NCBI GenBank assembly: GCA_964020975.1
Contig: OZ026624.1
Location: 25,924,423-25,988,422 of the forward strand
Length of the DNA stretch: 64,000 nt
Reading direction: 5' to 3'
Origin: Hermodice carunculata
Taxonomy: Eukaryota > Annelida > Polychaeta > Eunicida > Amphinomidae
Positions 38,315 through 51,930 of this stretch are shown piece after piece; position 1 is the stretch's first letter, and each line of letters starts with the position of its first letter. Made by a program: the position numbers and the translations under genes. Below the pieces are notes generated by a model. It saw nothing but the letters and a program-made list of their open reading frames with translations. It did not search any database and was not told the DNA's origin.

Positions 38315-41300
38315 CTGGGGACATTCTTCACTAACCACAAGAAAGTGGTATTTTGTAGCATCCAGCTGCGCATGTGCTAGCATCTGAGATTGCTGTCATA
38401 GTATTGGCAGACCTCATTTGCCTTTAGTAAAAGCCACACTGCATATGCATTAGCCTAACTTGGTAAGTAACGGTCAATTTTGTTTTTACAAACATTATGT
38501 AAACAACCCATATATATGAAACAATTGCCCTTCATATGGAAATATACAACAACATACTTCATTGCGCCGGCCTCCCAGATTCTTACTTACAAAACCCTAC
38601 CAAGCCAATATGAGAACTGAATCTAACTTTAAGACTAAGTTCACCCATCCTTGACCGAAAAGTCTTGACGAAGAACGTGAATCTGGAACGAATATAAAGA
38701 TAACGGTAATATTTATTTCGTTTCTGCCAAGTACAGTGTGCAAAAATCTTGAAATGAGATTTGTCTTTTATGGTAAAGGAATCATTTATTTGCTTAAAAG
38801 AGGCTCCATATGTGTCATCATACAGTTTAAATTACTTTCATAAGTTAGCATCCTTGCAAGGGGCGAGTAATCGTGCCCTGAAATACCCAGCAGAGGACAT
38901 CATAGTGGTACAAAAAAGGTGTGCATTATAACAACCCAACCAACTTGCAACCTGATCAGCATTAGGCTTAAATGCAACCGATTCATGTTTTGCCCTGTCG
39001 CATCTGATATAATTTTCTTCTCCTAACAGATCACTCCATGGTGAGTTCCAGACAACATCCATATGCCTGCATACATAGTCACCAGACTTCAAATGTGATC
39101 TGATTATGAATAATTATCAGAGGAAGTATGGGACAATGTACAAACAGTTTTCAGGTGGCAGATGAGTGCACATTCTAATCATTTCTCAACCAACCTTTTA
39201 GTTATACAACTAAATTTGACTGTGTCTTCTAAAAGTATAGTAATAAGTAGTCTTGCAGCCTCTGTCCCACCTTTGCATCATAGCATTTACCCAACACCGG
39301 AAAACATTTGCATTCACAATTAAATCGAGCTCGCTATCGTTCATTAGGGTGACTTTACACTCCATGCATGACATCAGTGTGTGTGTGTGTGTGTGTATGT
39401 GTGTGTGTGTGTGTGTGTGCTGCTCTACTTTCATACCCGCCCTCCATTTGGAAAGATTTGACTATTTGATTCCATAGTACTGGTAACCTTGCGAAGTTGC
39501 ATATTTGCAACTAAATTAACATTTTGCACCGTTACTCCTTTTAATAAATCCTACCACAGTAAGTGCAGGAAGTACAGTATAAGGGTGACTTGGGTGGCAT
39601 TCTTTCTAGTAATGGAAGTGGGTAGAGGCTTTTGTGGACCTTGAAAGGGTTTAAATTTCACACCAGTAATAAATATCACTCAATTAAAGATCTTTCAAGT
39701 CTGCCTAGGTACAATCACAAAATAGGTTAACTCCACTGCTGATATATGAACTTCCCTGTTACCATTTGGAGAATGAACGTGAGCATAACAGCTGTCTATG
39801 CAAGCACCTGAAGGCTTCCCGTAGGTCTTTAGATTTTGTGAATTAAAATCCACTTCTCCAGATTACCTTGCAGCAGAGGCTGTGAATCTCAACACTTCAT
39901 CATATGTTGACACGCAATTATGCTCATGCCAGAGAAGAAAAATTCTCCATTGAGAGGTATAGTGTGTTCTTAATGTTTCAGATTCATAAATATCAAAAAA
40001 CAACCCCCCCCCAAAAAAAACAAAAACAAACAAACAAAAAAAAACTATGTAAGCATTCTTTCTTTTCATCTAACTGACATGTCTGAAGAACCAAAGTGTG
40101 ACGGGGCTACCATGCCTCTATTTATCTTTGGCACAAGTGATGACATTTGGGTTTTACATGATCAGACCTATGTGATTTGGAAAATCTAAAGTCTGTAGCT
40201 AAAGGAGAATCTTTCAAACGCTGAGAGGACTGGTTTTAGTCTTTGGGCACCTGCCTGTCTCAAGTCGAGAATGAAATTTGTTTCTTCACATTGGCATGGG
40301 AAGATGCATGCTGCTGTTTTGGTAACTCTTGAACCTATTTGTTGTCATTGTTGGCTTGAAATTAATGAATATAGGTAATGTTTATTCTGAACCATTTGAT
40401 CCAAATCAGTGATTTAATTGTACTAGATAGCCAAGAGTAATAAAGTTGTTTGGATGTATGATGTAAGCCTGGATGAACTCTGGTTTAATGGTGTGCCCAT
40501 TCGATACCAAGTGAGCAATAAGTGACAACAAACTGTTCTTTATTTGCTTACTACAATAACAATTCACAAAATATTTGACTTTGTATTTCTTGGCATAAAC
40601 ATTTCTATTTAACTGTCCCTGGAGTATTAAGTTAATTGTTCATTCAGTTTCTGGCCTTAAATGAAAATGCCAGGATCGGCGTGTTCCATGTAATTGCTTT
40701 TGAAGTCCTCATTCGGCTAGGATTTGATACAATGGAATGAACTGTTTTCATCACATTGACCTAATATGGTTTCTTTGAAAAATTATGCCCTGTCTTTGTG
40801 TGCTTGGGCATGGAACTGCTTTTTCTAGCCTGCAGGAAAAAATCGTCAATCAGTTTTACTAAATTCTATAGAAACATAAGAGAAAGCCATGGTGAAAAAA
40901 GACGTAAAATATGAAAAGTCATGATGGTTTGAGCAAAGATGTTGTTTTATTCTTTATATGTTATCTTACTGGTCGGAAACAAAGAGTTAAACTAGACCCA
41001 ATGTTTCGTAGTTAAAAGCTCGTCACCAAAGGTGTTCTTCGGGGACCACCACAAAAACCCAGTCTATTCAACTCCTTCAATAATAACATGCTTTGACTTA
41101 TCAAAGAAGCTCTGTTATCAAATTTTGTTGATGCAACACTTTGCCATACTTGAAAACACCATCTCAGAAGACAAACAGAAGTTACAAGCACAAGTTGGTG
41201 AGGACATCGCTTGGTTTCAAAACACTTAAACAACCCAAGTCAAACAAATTTGTACTTAAGTATCTTCTGTATTCTAATGATGAATCCATAAAGCAACATT

Positions 41301-44300
41301 ACCGGTGCAGCACACCATCAGTGGAGTGAAGACCGCATTAATTTTTTGCACTTGTGAGATTTAAAATCATCTTCTGCACCAAAGCTAAAATCGCAATGGT
41401 CAAGTGCTTCATACTATTCAATTTATTTTCGATTCAGCAATCCCAACACCTTTTCTGTAGCTAATAGCAAACTACTAGACTTTCTTCACGTTTGACAAAC
41501 GATGTATTTTACAGCAGTTTGCTTGAGTAACAGAAAGGCCATGGTATTGGTTTTTTTGTTGGAAGATAGAAATATGAATATACACAGAAGGTAAGAAAAG
41601 TTTGTCAAACAAAGAACAACCTGTACGTTATACAATAATGACAATCGGATTGGCAGTTTACTTTCGACCAACGTATCTATAGGCAAAGAAAAATATGTGA
41701 CGAAATCTAGAAGGGAAAGATGGCTTATACGAAAGCTCACATCACCAAAAATGTTCCAGCACATTCTGATGCTATATGTCCTATATACATACCATTGTGG
41801 TTTACGAAATTAGCATTCAGCTCAAAGATCTTTGATCATAGAAAGGTGTATGCTATATTGTTAGCTGTATTTTAAGTCTTCATTTATGGCATGCGGGGAA
41901 AGATAATCAAGTTTTCAGGTCTGTACAAAATGAACTGTTGGGGAAATCAAGAATGGCAATATACTCTTTTATTACACTACACTATCACTGTGTTGTTTTT
42001 CTCAGGGATATTCATATTTTGCATTGGAAATTCAGTGGGTCCTTTAGGTGGCTTTCATAAGGACTTCTGCCGTAAATATATCGAAAGGCACTTTTCTGCA
42101 TATGTGTCAGTCTATTGCACACACAGAAAAAATGTTTGAAGCGATAGATAATTTGCCTCACACTCAAGAGTTTGTCCTTCAGGTTAAACCTGAAATCATA
42201 TTGAATTATCTTTAATGTCCTAATTAAATAAAATTCCATGTTGAAGAGTGGTTATGCAAGAATATATCAATTAGATTTGATGCCTTACATGTTTAATTGG
42301 AGCAAGAGTTCTCAAATATACATTTGCAAAAAATTGTGTGACCTAAAATACGTATTTTTGGAAAAAATGCGACTGTTTGCATTTATGTAGAAAAATGCCA
42401 AGGATTTAAAACTTTTTATCATTCAGAATTTGAATTAGGCATTCTTAATAAGATGCAGATGAAAGAGTCTACAACAGTAAGCTCTTATGATTAACAGTGG
42501 TATATATCTTTAAGAAATGAACTTAACTTGCCAGTGCGTGCAGCTTGAGCTGTGGTCATCACTTGGATGTTTACATGTTTTTTTCTTTTAGGAGCTTTTT
42601 TATTTTTGTCCAGTCTGTCAATAATTGTGACAGTTTCCGTCTGAAAATGCATGATAAACGAATATTCCATACAATTACACATAAAGTTGGGATTTGGTCA
42701 GAAATATGTTTTTTTTTCCTCATTGAAATAAAATTTGCTTTGATCTTATCTTTATAATTTATTTCATGTATGTTGTGATTGAATCGAGTATAAGTGGAAA
42801 CTAAAGTTAATTACATGCTTGGCATAGTTCAACTAAAGGAGAAATAGACAATATTTCTACCATTAAAGCTGATTCAGCTATGTTTTATGTTCCCTGTGTA
42901 ATTCTTTAGTGATCTTAAAGATGCAGATGGCCCTTCAACTATCATTTCAGGGACGACGAAGTAAGGTACAGTCTCTTGTTTATCTACTTTCATTTCACGA
43001 TGGGAGTAAATTCCTAATAAAATGTGTAAATGACAATGAAGGCCATAAGCCACTTACTGTATTATATATTTATGGCAAAAGAATAATAAACAACTTTCCT
43101 TTTTTGAGCACATGCTTGTGGCAGTCACACTATCAGAGACAGGAGTGAACACTGACACCATTGCTGTGCACGTCTGTCTCCATTTATCCTTTCCTAGTTG
43201 AAATAGTACTCAACTGATTCAATAGCTTTCATTCAAACAGGTTCGGTGCATCTTCCTCAAGCGGTGTCAGGAAACGCCAATGGCCTTAGACATGTAATCA
43301 TATGTTGTATCTACAGTTTTTGCCAAATTTATATTTTGACCTGGATATGTAAGACGAAACACTGAAGCACACAGCAACTAACATGTGAGTGCTATCAGGT
43401 GATTTGACTGGGAATTGGGAATTTACCTTTTTCTGAAAGGCTTTTGTATCTGTCACAGACAAATCTGAAGATATCGGATTTTATCAATTTGCTCCTCCCA
43501 CTCACTTCAGCCCTTCTAGGTTCAAAGCTATTTGATTTGCTTCATTGTGGATATATGCAAGGATGATATCGTCATTCTCTTCATTATCACTACAACCATG
43601 GATAAATTTGCAAATGGAACATGGTGCCTTTCTGGCTCAACATTATCTACACACTCCAGAACTTTCCATTTAATGAGTGTAAGAAGGACATCAGTGCTTA
43701 ATACCTCTCAAATACCCTTGATGATCATAACTGATAAAACAAAAGTAGTGTACAAGATTGAAATATCTTAAAGATGTACATCTTCATTTTCATTCATGCA
43801 ATTTGGTATAGGCTGTTGCTGAAACCTGGTATCTGACCATCTGAAAGTCTTTTCGCTGGTAAGCCTTCGATTATAGTGTTGCCTTTTGATAATTTCAAAG
43901 GTTGTTACCCTCTATAAATGAACAATGCTTATTAAACACACTCATTCCTCTTCAAAATGGCTCTCAAAGACTGTGTAAAACAACGTGAGGCTGTCAACAT
44001 AAAGGCACATGTGTTAAAAGTATGTTGATTACACACAAAATTAAGATTGAGTGAGTTAATTGCCTAAGGGGAGTTTTCGAACTTACAGTGGCTTATATTC
44101 CATCAACTGTTAACAATTCTGACTGAGCACCTGTCATTTTGATTAAATGTCGAATCTGTAAATTTGCCAGTTTGGGGACTGTCCTGTGATGCTAGTATCT
44201 GTACATGCAGGTACCCATTTGTCCAGAAGGCGATGTGTCTTCTTTGTATTTGTTTTGTTACGACAAGGGGGAACATTTTACCATGCCTGAAACATATTGC

Positions 44301-46529
44301 ATATCATGTTATTCTCTAGTGCCACTTACACAACTCCCACTGAGGTACGAGAGATTGTGTAGTTTGATTTTAGTTTGAGGGGAAGCCTGTAGCTGATAAA
44401 ACAGTCAATCCTCAGGGACGACTCCATTCCAACTGTTCTTGTTCTCGTTGTCGATTGTGCATTTTATTACCTTTTTTTTTAACAAAAAAAGAAGACTCAT
44501 CAGGGGTTTTGCAATTTGTCTTTCCTTGATTAATATACACCGACTTCTCACACATGAGATGTGCAATTATTGTAAACCTATGTGTCATTATGCAACAAAC
44601 TCTATGGCCTAGTCTCAGATTGCAAAAAGGCGTACTTCTGTTTAACAAGCATCAGCTTATTAGGCTATGACAGCATATGCATAAAGCAGGCTACATTAAG
44701 TTCTGAGAGACGCATATACTATTTTCATGCTTCACGTATCACGTTTGTAATTGTGATATATTGTCTTTGCAGGAGTATATGCCATTTTAATGCTGCATAT
44801 TTATACTCTAGTGGAAGCATAAGAATGCAGTCGACGTATAACCATGTTCCAGCAAAATAAAAAATAAAAAATAAAAAACCTAGGTATCGAAGAAGCATAG
44901 TAAATATTGGCACTCAAGGAAATGCTTTTTTCATGCTCCAGGCTTAGCCCAAATAGACAGCAACCAGCAAATACTTTTATGCATGTAAAACTTAAATAGC
45001 ATAGAAGCCAAGAAGCATATATTGTGTTGGTATAAAAGTCTGAAAAGATCCTTCTTTTTTGCTGTAAGCTAGGTGCAGGGCAAGGGTCACTAAAGCTCAC
45101 ACACTTAGAGCCATTTTGAGACGCAAAGTAAGGTATCCCAAAGTTTTAAAGAGACCTAGCACGAGGTTTCCAAAGCCTTCAATTGTAAACCCTTTAAAAT
45201 CATGCTAACAGGACCTGTTAGGGTATGCTACGATCTATCGAGTTCCTTGCTAACCAACTTCAACTAATTTTGACCAATTCCAACCAATGCGCAAACAAAT
45301 TCAAATTGGTTTCACCTAATTTGGTCATAATGACCTTACCTAACAAATTAAGCCAGTGCCCCAGAGCACTGTCAAAATAGGACAGGACAGATTCAAAATG
45401 ATGACCCTGAACAAGTTTGAGTAAAGCTGCACATACATAATCGCTTAGGGTTTGTCACTACTGACAAATAAGAGAACTTTAAGTGTACTAATTACATCTC
45501 TGTTTTGTGCTAACGTTGAAACATTCCCTGGTTACTTGCACCCTGTAGCGGAACACGTGAATTGTACTAAAAAAATTCAAGGCTTAGGGTTTGGGCTAGG
45601 GTTGTGTTTGAAAATCATCCAAGGTGAACTCTGTTATGATATTCTTGTTGAAACCAAGAACCTCCAAAGCAAAATGATGTGGTATGCTTTCACTGTACAT
45701 AACACATAAATACTGAATACTCTCACGTTCATCAGCAAAGGATAATATGTCAACCATATCATCATGTTCCAATACTTCGCATTATATCAGGTATGATAAG
45801 CGTGGTAAGCATGTCATATTTGCCCTCTTGTTTCTGACCAAAACTGACCAGCATCTGTTCAATTACAATTGTAACCACGCATGCAAAAAGAAGTTAGACC
45901 ACAGAGACCCAGTTATCACTGGTCACTTTTAGTCAAGCAAGCAAACTCGGCCATAGTTGCACAATTTGTGCTAGTTTTTGCATTGACTCTGTCATGCTAT
46001 TACTTATATAGTTTCCTTCAGCATGTAAAACCTCACAAAATGATGCCTGTAAAATTGAAATGACCTCTGACGTGAGACCAAGTGATAATCATCTGAAAAT
46101 TACGACAGAGCTAAATTCAACAAGTACACAGAATGGCACTGGTCAATCAGGACCCATTTTGTCAAACAGAAGTGATGAGGCAGAACAAAGCCTGTGCTCT
46201 GACTTTACGAGACAACCTGGCCACCAAAGCAAAGACAGTGTCAAATGGTGGCTGCGTAATATACAATATAACGAAATCAGCAAACAAAGTAAATTTGCCA
46301 GATCCTTGAGAAAAATAAATGCTTAGACTCTTTACTGCAATACCGCAAAGCAGGACATCGATCAAACATATGGGTGATACATCGCCTTTCATGGTGACTA
46401 GCGGTGAAGATATTTATAATATAATATTATTATTAAATAATGGAATTGGCATGAAAGTCAGTATGTGAACTTCACGAAAAGATAATACTACTGCTACAAC
46501 TACTTCTACTACTACTGCTAAAACAACCA
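38310..46529. other. 8.2-kb stretch without recognised genes or mobile elements
   Basis: Only a (GT)n tract (39377-39419), a C/A run near 40004-40040 and scattered frames up to about 92 codons. The frame 46060-46326 (88 codons, ending next to an AATAAA) has no family resemblance that I can see. It is the longest repeat-poor part of the window and the best place for distant regulatory DNA or unrecognised small exons. Confidence 0.45.
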
Positions 46530-46650
46530 TTATTATTATAATAATAATAATAATAATAATAATTATAATAATAATAATAATAATAATAATAATTATAATA
46601 ATAATAATAATAATAATAATTATTATTATAGTTATTATTATCAGTAGTAG

Positions 46651-46726
<76 letters not shown>

Positions 46727-46727
46727 T
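46530..46727. repeat. (ATA)n/(ATT)n then (AGT)n microsatellites
   Basis: About 110 bases of ATA/ATT units followed from 46642 by about 85 bases of AGT units. The 153-codon minus-strand frame over it is mostly repeat (poly-T, poly-Y). Confidence 0.96.
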
Positions 46728-48609
46728 ATTTTCATAGCAGCCAGCAAAGTATATGACCCCTCTAGCTGTAAGACAATATGACATGATCTACTGCAAGCCA
46801 AAGATACAAATATTTGGAGGTGGATACATCTCAAACACAAAATATCTATGGAAATGAATATCTGAAATTGTACATACATATTGGATATTACTGCAGCTGG
46901 ACTCATCCTTGATATGAAAAGGGTATGGCACAAAAATAGAAAAATGCCTTATGAAAATAACAAATAATTTTAAATTCAGTGGAATATATGGTCCCAAAAT
47001 TTTCCATTACATACAGTGAAAACCACATGGGAACTGAAATGGGAATGACTTTAAACTAAAAAGAAATGATGCATAACAAGATTATCACTGAGCTGGAAAA
47101 CCATATGACCATGACAATGATGTATATAAAAGATATAAAAAAAAGCCCTACAAGACTGCAGAAAGAACTGGGAAAGGCAAAAAGCACAATGAAGTCAGAA
47201 ACTTTTAAAATGAGGTCAGCTCTACAGCTGAAATGCAACGAAACATCTTGAAGAGAGTGTTCAGATTAAGCAGAAAAATACACACTTTACTGACTATTTA
47301 ATAGATGGTAAAAGGATTATTATACATAAGGGAAGAGGTGTACCATGCTACCCTGATGCTTAAGATGCATTGTCTCAGTGCCAAAGGAAATATTGGACAC
47401 TTATCAACGAAAATTACAGAAATATAGAAGTATGCATGTGGTTTAACAAAACGGTTTAAGGTAGTTTCGACTTAAAAGAAGGATTCCACAGTTTGGAGTT
47501 CTTTCCATGTTGCACTATATGGAGTTTACACCATTTACTTCATAACTTTGAAAAACGTTTACTTTGAGAACCTGTTCATGATATATATATATATATATAT
47601 ATATATACATTCATATCTTTGCCTATTGTAACGGATCACATCATACTTATAGGAAAAGCCTCTTAATTTCTATACTCTACAGTGAGTCACATATGGCTAA
47701 AATTGGTCATCCATAAGGGAAGCTGCTATTGGCGCTGTTACATTATCTTTCCCGTTTTGTGGCTTTAGTATCACACAAACTACAGTCCTGAACTTTGTGG
47801 ATGCTATTTTTTGCTTGATTTTAGAACCTTTTGTCTCTGTTGCCAAAGCCAGGGTGTTTGTTTCAACACTTGGTAACTGTCAACTTCGGAGACCTTCTGT
47901 TGCACACAAAGGGTTTGATGTACAGCACCCAACTTCTTGTGGAAGTTCGGTGATGCATTTTATTGTCTATTCAAATGTACAGAAAGACACATTTTGCAAT
48001 AAGTACAGGAGAGTCGATGTCTTGCTCAGAAAGATTTAATCACAAATTGACATATTGGCACAAAGAAGTCAGTTTTTATTTGCTTAGTGTCATAGATTTT
48101 GACTTATTAATTCCAGTTGAAAATCATAAACTAAGTGTTGGTAGGAACCTATCGTGACTTATCAGATCATTTCATCCATTGTTATATATGTTCATAATGC
48201 AGTAACGTTACTGCCTGTAGCCTTGATATGCATTTGTTTTCTCGTGTAATGCCTTATGTCACTTATATAGTTATTCCACAAAGGAAACAGAGCTCACAAT
48301 TGTGTATGTCCTTTGTCCCAAGACAAGTGCAAGTACAATGAAGTCAGCAAAAAATGTTGAAAGGGCTTGCCCTAGAGAAAGCTATAATTTCACTTTCACC
48401 GATAGGATTTAACTGAATGACACCAGAGTAAGAACAGCGGGCAAAGAAAATATCAAATTAGCTTGCCCTGAGGCGGGGATGCAATATGATTGGTGATCCC
48501 TGGCAAAATTCAGTGTACATTCGAACATGTATTTGTAGGCCAAGATCACTTTACTTCCTGTTTACGCTTGATAATGCATAGATGGACTTTCCACCAAAGT
48601 GATACCTTC
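46728..48609. other. No gene recognised; (AT)n at 47581-47607
   Basis: Frames up to 80 codons without recognisable features. Confidence 0.5.
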
Positions 48610-48676
48610 AAATAAATAAATGAATGAATGAATGAATGAATGAATGAATGAATGAATGAATGAATGAATGAATGAA

Positions 48677-48747
<71 letters not shown>

Positions 48748-48749
48748 AT
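48610..48749. repeat. (AATG)n(AATA)n tetranucleotide array
   Basis: About 14 AATG units then about 20 AATA units. It could be the tail of a decayed retroposon on the plus strand, but no body is recognised upstream. Confidence 0.95.
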
Positions 48750-49264
48750 TTAGCACGTATTTACAGAGAAAATTCTATTGGTAAAACACAGAGGGAACAA
48801 GTGTTTGGATAGTGAAACCTCTTGACAAGCCATTTTGGCATTTAGTCCACAATAATACACATCTGTAAGTCTTTTTTACTTGTGTATAATTCTTTTCTAC
48901 ATAATGAAATAAATCATTATTTTACATACGGAACGATTAACTAAAATGTGAAATAGATTCCATAGAAAAAGGGAAGAGTCATTAAATGACCGATCCCTGG
49001 TACAACGGGGATGATCTTAAAGGTATATGTGTAGCTACATTTTGCATTTTATTTGTTTTGCTTTTGTTATTTTTTGCAATCAGGTACAATCTCTTCATTT
49101 TGCCACAACTCCAACTGGCAACCCATTGATGGCACATAAAAACCGGGTGTTAAAACCATTTTCATTTTTATTAATGCATTAAAGAAAGAATAGTATTTTC
49201 CGTCATTAATATTTAGCTCAAATTTTTAAAAAAATATTTAAAAACAAAATAGAGTACGTGTTGG

Positions 49265-49345
49265 ACTTTACACTTGGCTAGGCGAGTGTGCCGAAGGTAG
49301 TGGGTTCGTATCCCATACAGGTCGACATAAATTTATCATATTTTT
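49265..49345 (+). mobile_element. tRNA-derived SINE-like unit, copy 1
   Basis: Runs from TGGACTTTACACTTGGCTAG to a TAAATTTATCATATTTTT tail. It contains a near B box (GGTTCGTATCC) in a tRNA T-arm setting. It matches copy 2 almost base for base over about 80 bases and seems 5'-truncated. Confidence 0.55.
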
Positions 49346-49527
49346 CACTTGATAATACTTTATTGGTTTCGAAGTGCTGTGGGCCATTGCTCCGACTTCG
49401 AAATTATATTAGAGGTGTATTTCATAAATTGTCGGTCTGTGGAAGTGCCCTACCGTGTCAATGTACAAGCCACATCTGCTATAACATCACCCTGGGTCCT
49501 TGGTCAACCTCTTTGGGGTTGTCCCGA

Positions 49528-49610
49528 TGGACTTTACATTTGGCTAGGCGAGTGTGCCGAAGGTAGTGGGTTCGAATCCCATACAGGTCGACGTAAATTT
49601 ATCGTATTTT
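49528..49610 (+). mobile_element. tRNA-derived SINE-like unit, copy 2
   Basis: GATGGACTTTACATTTGGCT, then GTGTGCCGAAGGTAGTGG, a perfect B box GGTTCGAATCC (49568-49578) in a T-arm that pairs GTGGG with CCCAT, then ACAGGTCGACG and a T-rich tail. The piece resembles the anticodon-to-T-arm half of a class II (Ser/Leu type) tRNA. No matching 5' acceptor strand is found upstream, so it is not a functional tRNA. Confidence 0.55.
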
Positions 49611-49699
49611 TTAACTATCTTTTCTGCTGTTCATGTTTGTTCCATTGGCACTGGCCTGACAGGGAACAGGTATTTCTGTTAAACCTTTGGGGGGAAAAG

Positions 49700-49995
49700 G
49701 TGCACTATTTTTGCACATATAAAATAACTTTGCACGTATGTGTAATTCTTTTTAATATATATGTAAAAGATGTACACATATAGCTGAAAGTATATCACGT
49801 ATGTTAAATAATCTTTTATTTTACACATCAAAGAAAGATTTACATTTATATGTAATTCTTTTAGAAGTATATGTGAAAGTATTGTTACATTAACGTGTAA
49901 AATTATTTCACACACGTATAGATCATACCTAAAAGAACTCCATACATTTGTATACCTTCTTCACATATGTAGAATGGTTTCACACATATTTATGA
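49700..49995. repeat. Degenerate ACATATGT-rich stretch
   Basis: Words such as CACGTATGTGTAATTCTTTT, ACACATATAG, ATATGTAATTCTTTTAG and CACATATGTAG recur, giving many short inverted repeats and a hint of an approximately 110-base period. No gene. Confidence 0.5.
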
Positions 49996-50523
49996 CTGTC
50001 AATTCAATGCCAAAATGCCTCGTCTGATCCGAATTTGATCTTACAAATTGGAAGAGTGGTTTCGTTGTAGTTTTCGTTGTTTTTGTTTTGATAATTGAAG
50101 CCCAGGTCCTCTTGGTTTGACCTGCTCAAAAATTCCAACAATTCTACTCTAGTGTGAATAGTCCAATAGTTCCATCAAACCGGCTTATGGTGACAAATTT
50201 AGTTATCTCTTCCTGTGGCTTGCTTTGATGTTCGGTGCTGCAGACAGTCTAATATCTTGGCTATCCGGGGTGTGGAGCCCCATTATCTGATTGACAGCTG
50301 TCAAAAGTAGAGAACAAACGACGCCTTTTCCAAAGATATTTTTGAATCAGTGGCGTGCAGTGCTCAAAGTGACCCAACTCTACCTTCATTCATGAACACA
50401 GCAACATTTTAACGAACTGGAAACTAGAAAAGATTTGCTTCACAGCAAATCTGTCTGGGTGCCTTCAAAATGAGAACAGTTTGAAATGATACACTTTGCC
50501 ATTGTTCAACATAATCTAAATTT

Positions 50524-51130
50524 AGTGTATTAGCCTAATTTTTATAACTAAAAATGCTCAGCTTTGGTTCCTGGTTTAAGGGATGTGGCCATATCCCAAA
50601 CTTATAAAATGATGTTTGAATGAAACTACTATCTATAATAGTTTGAAGCTATTCAACATTTTAATTGTGTGTATTTGCCTAATTGGCATGAATTATAAGC
50701 CTAGAAGAACTTTGGGTTATTGTTCATTGGATGGGGCTATGCCACAAACCTATAAATTGAAGTAGGAATGGCACCTCTTTAATAGTTTTCAAGCTATCAA
50801 AGATTCACATTTTGCCTATTCACCTAATTTGAATAAATTAAAATCCTACAACTTTGGTTCATGGTTCATTGGATGCGGCTTTGCCGCAAATCTATAAATG
50901 GAAGTTGGAATGGCATCTCTAGGTACAATAGTTTTGGAGATATTCAACTTTTAAATTTTTCAATGCCCCTTATTAGCATAATTTGAAATTCTACAACTAT
51001 AATGTCTATTAAAGTGGCAAGTGTCACAAATGTATACATGCACATTGAAATTTTGAGTCCATCTGCAATAGTTTGGAAGATATGTCAAATTTTTGTTGCC
51101 TCTAAAAATTTGCATAACTCATGACTGTTC
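50524..51130 (+). repeat. Degenerate tandem array, period about 145 bases
   Basis: At least four consecutive units begin near 50524, 50665, 50805 and 50960. Recurring words: GCCTAATT, CTTTGGTT or CTTTGGGTT, TTCATTGGATG, (G)CCACAAACCTATAAA or GCCGCAAATCTATAAA, GGAATGGCA, AATAGTTTT and GA/AGCTATTCAA. No open frame runs through all units. By eye 60-70% identity between neighbours. Confidence 0.85.
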
Positions 51131-51139
51131 CAAATGAGA

Positions 51140-51930
51140 TGCACAATTTCACTCGTTATGTCAGTCACCATGTCTTTATGGGAACATTTATCAATGTATG
51201 AAGGTGTGCACCTCTTTGTGTCTTGGATTAATTATTCTGTGTTAATTAATCATCAATTAATTTAGTGAAAATGTTGGTTCGACGTTTGACTTGTCAGATT
51301 TGTGTGGCATGTATCCCATAAAGTATTTGAGATACACCTGTAAAAAAGTTTGTGGGAACAGTAATTAATATATGAAGATGTGCACCTTGGGCTTTGTCTC
51401 TTGGATTAATTATTCTCTGAGAACTTATCCTTAATTAGTGATAATTTTGATTCGACGATGGACCTGTCAGATTTGTGCCGCGCATATCTCAAAAAGTTTT
51501 TTATATACGGTTATGAAACCTTAAATTGAATAATTTACCAATGTATGAAGATGTGCACCTGGGTTTTGTTTGCCTCTTGGGTTAATTAACCTCTGCTCAT
51601 TTTGCATTGATTTGTTTTAGAATCTCTACTCAGTGAAAATGTTGGCCCATGTTAAACGCGTCTCATGTGTATTTCACAAAATGCTCGGGGTACATCTATG
51701 AAAGCAACATTAATCAATATGTAAAGATATACCCCTGGTGTTTTGTTTGTCTCTTGGGTTAATTATTCTCTGTTGAAAATCATTTATTAACTTAGTAAAA
51801 ATTGCCAATTCTAAGAAAATGAGTATTGGGTCTTTTCAAACTTGCGTCATGTGTAGTTCATGAAGTATTTCAGGTAACGCCATGAAACTTGATAGGAATA
51901 CCAATCAATATATGACAAGTTATGTGTGTA
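51140..51930 (+). repeat. Second degenerate tandem array, period about 175 bases
   Basis: Units are anchored by ATGAAGGTGTGCACCT (51198), ATGAAGATGTGCACCT (51371), ATGAAGATGTGCACCT (51544) and GTAAAGATATACCCCT (51720), each followed by a TTTGT(G/C)TCTTGG(A/G)TTAATTA block and later a CATATCTCAAAAAGTTTTT-like block. It abuts the first array but has a different unit. Confidence 0.85.

Noticed and set aside
46472-46933. 153-codon minus-strand open frame
   Set aside because: Most of it is translated ATA/AGT microsatellite (runs of T, N and Y).
49528-49610. A functional tRNA gene
   Set aside because: The T-arm and B box are good, but no 5' acceptor strand pairs with the 3' part and the D-arm region is not evident.
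50524-51930. CRISPR-like array
   Set aside because: Units are 145-175 bases, strongly diverged and without a constant repeat plus unique spacer pattern; the window is clearly animal DNA.
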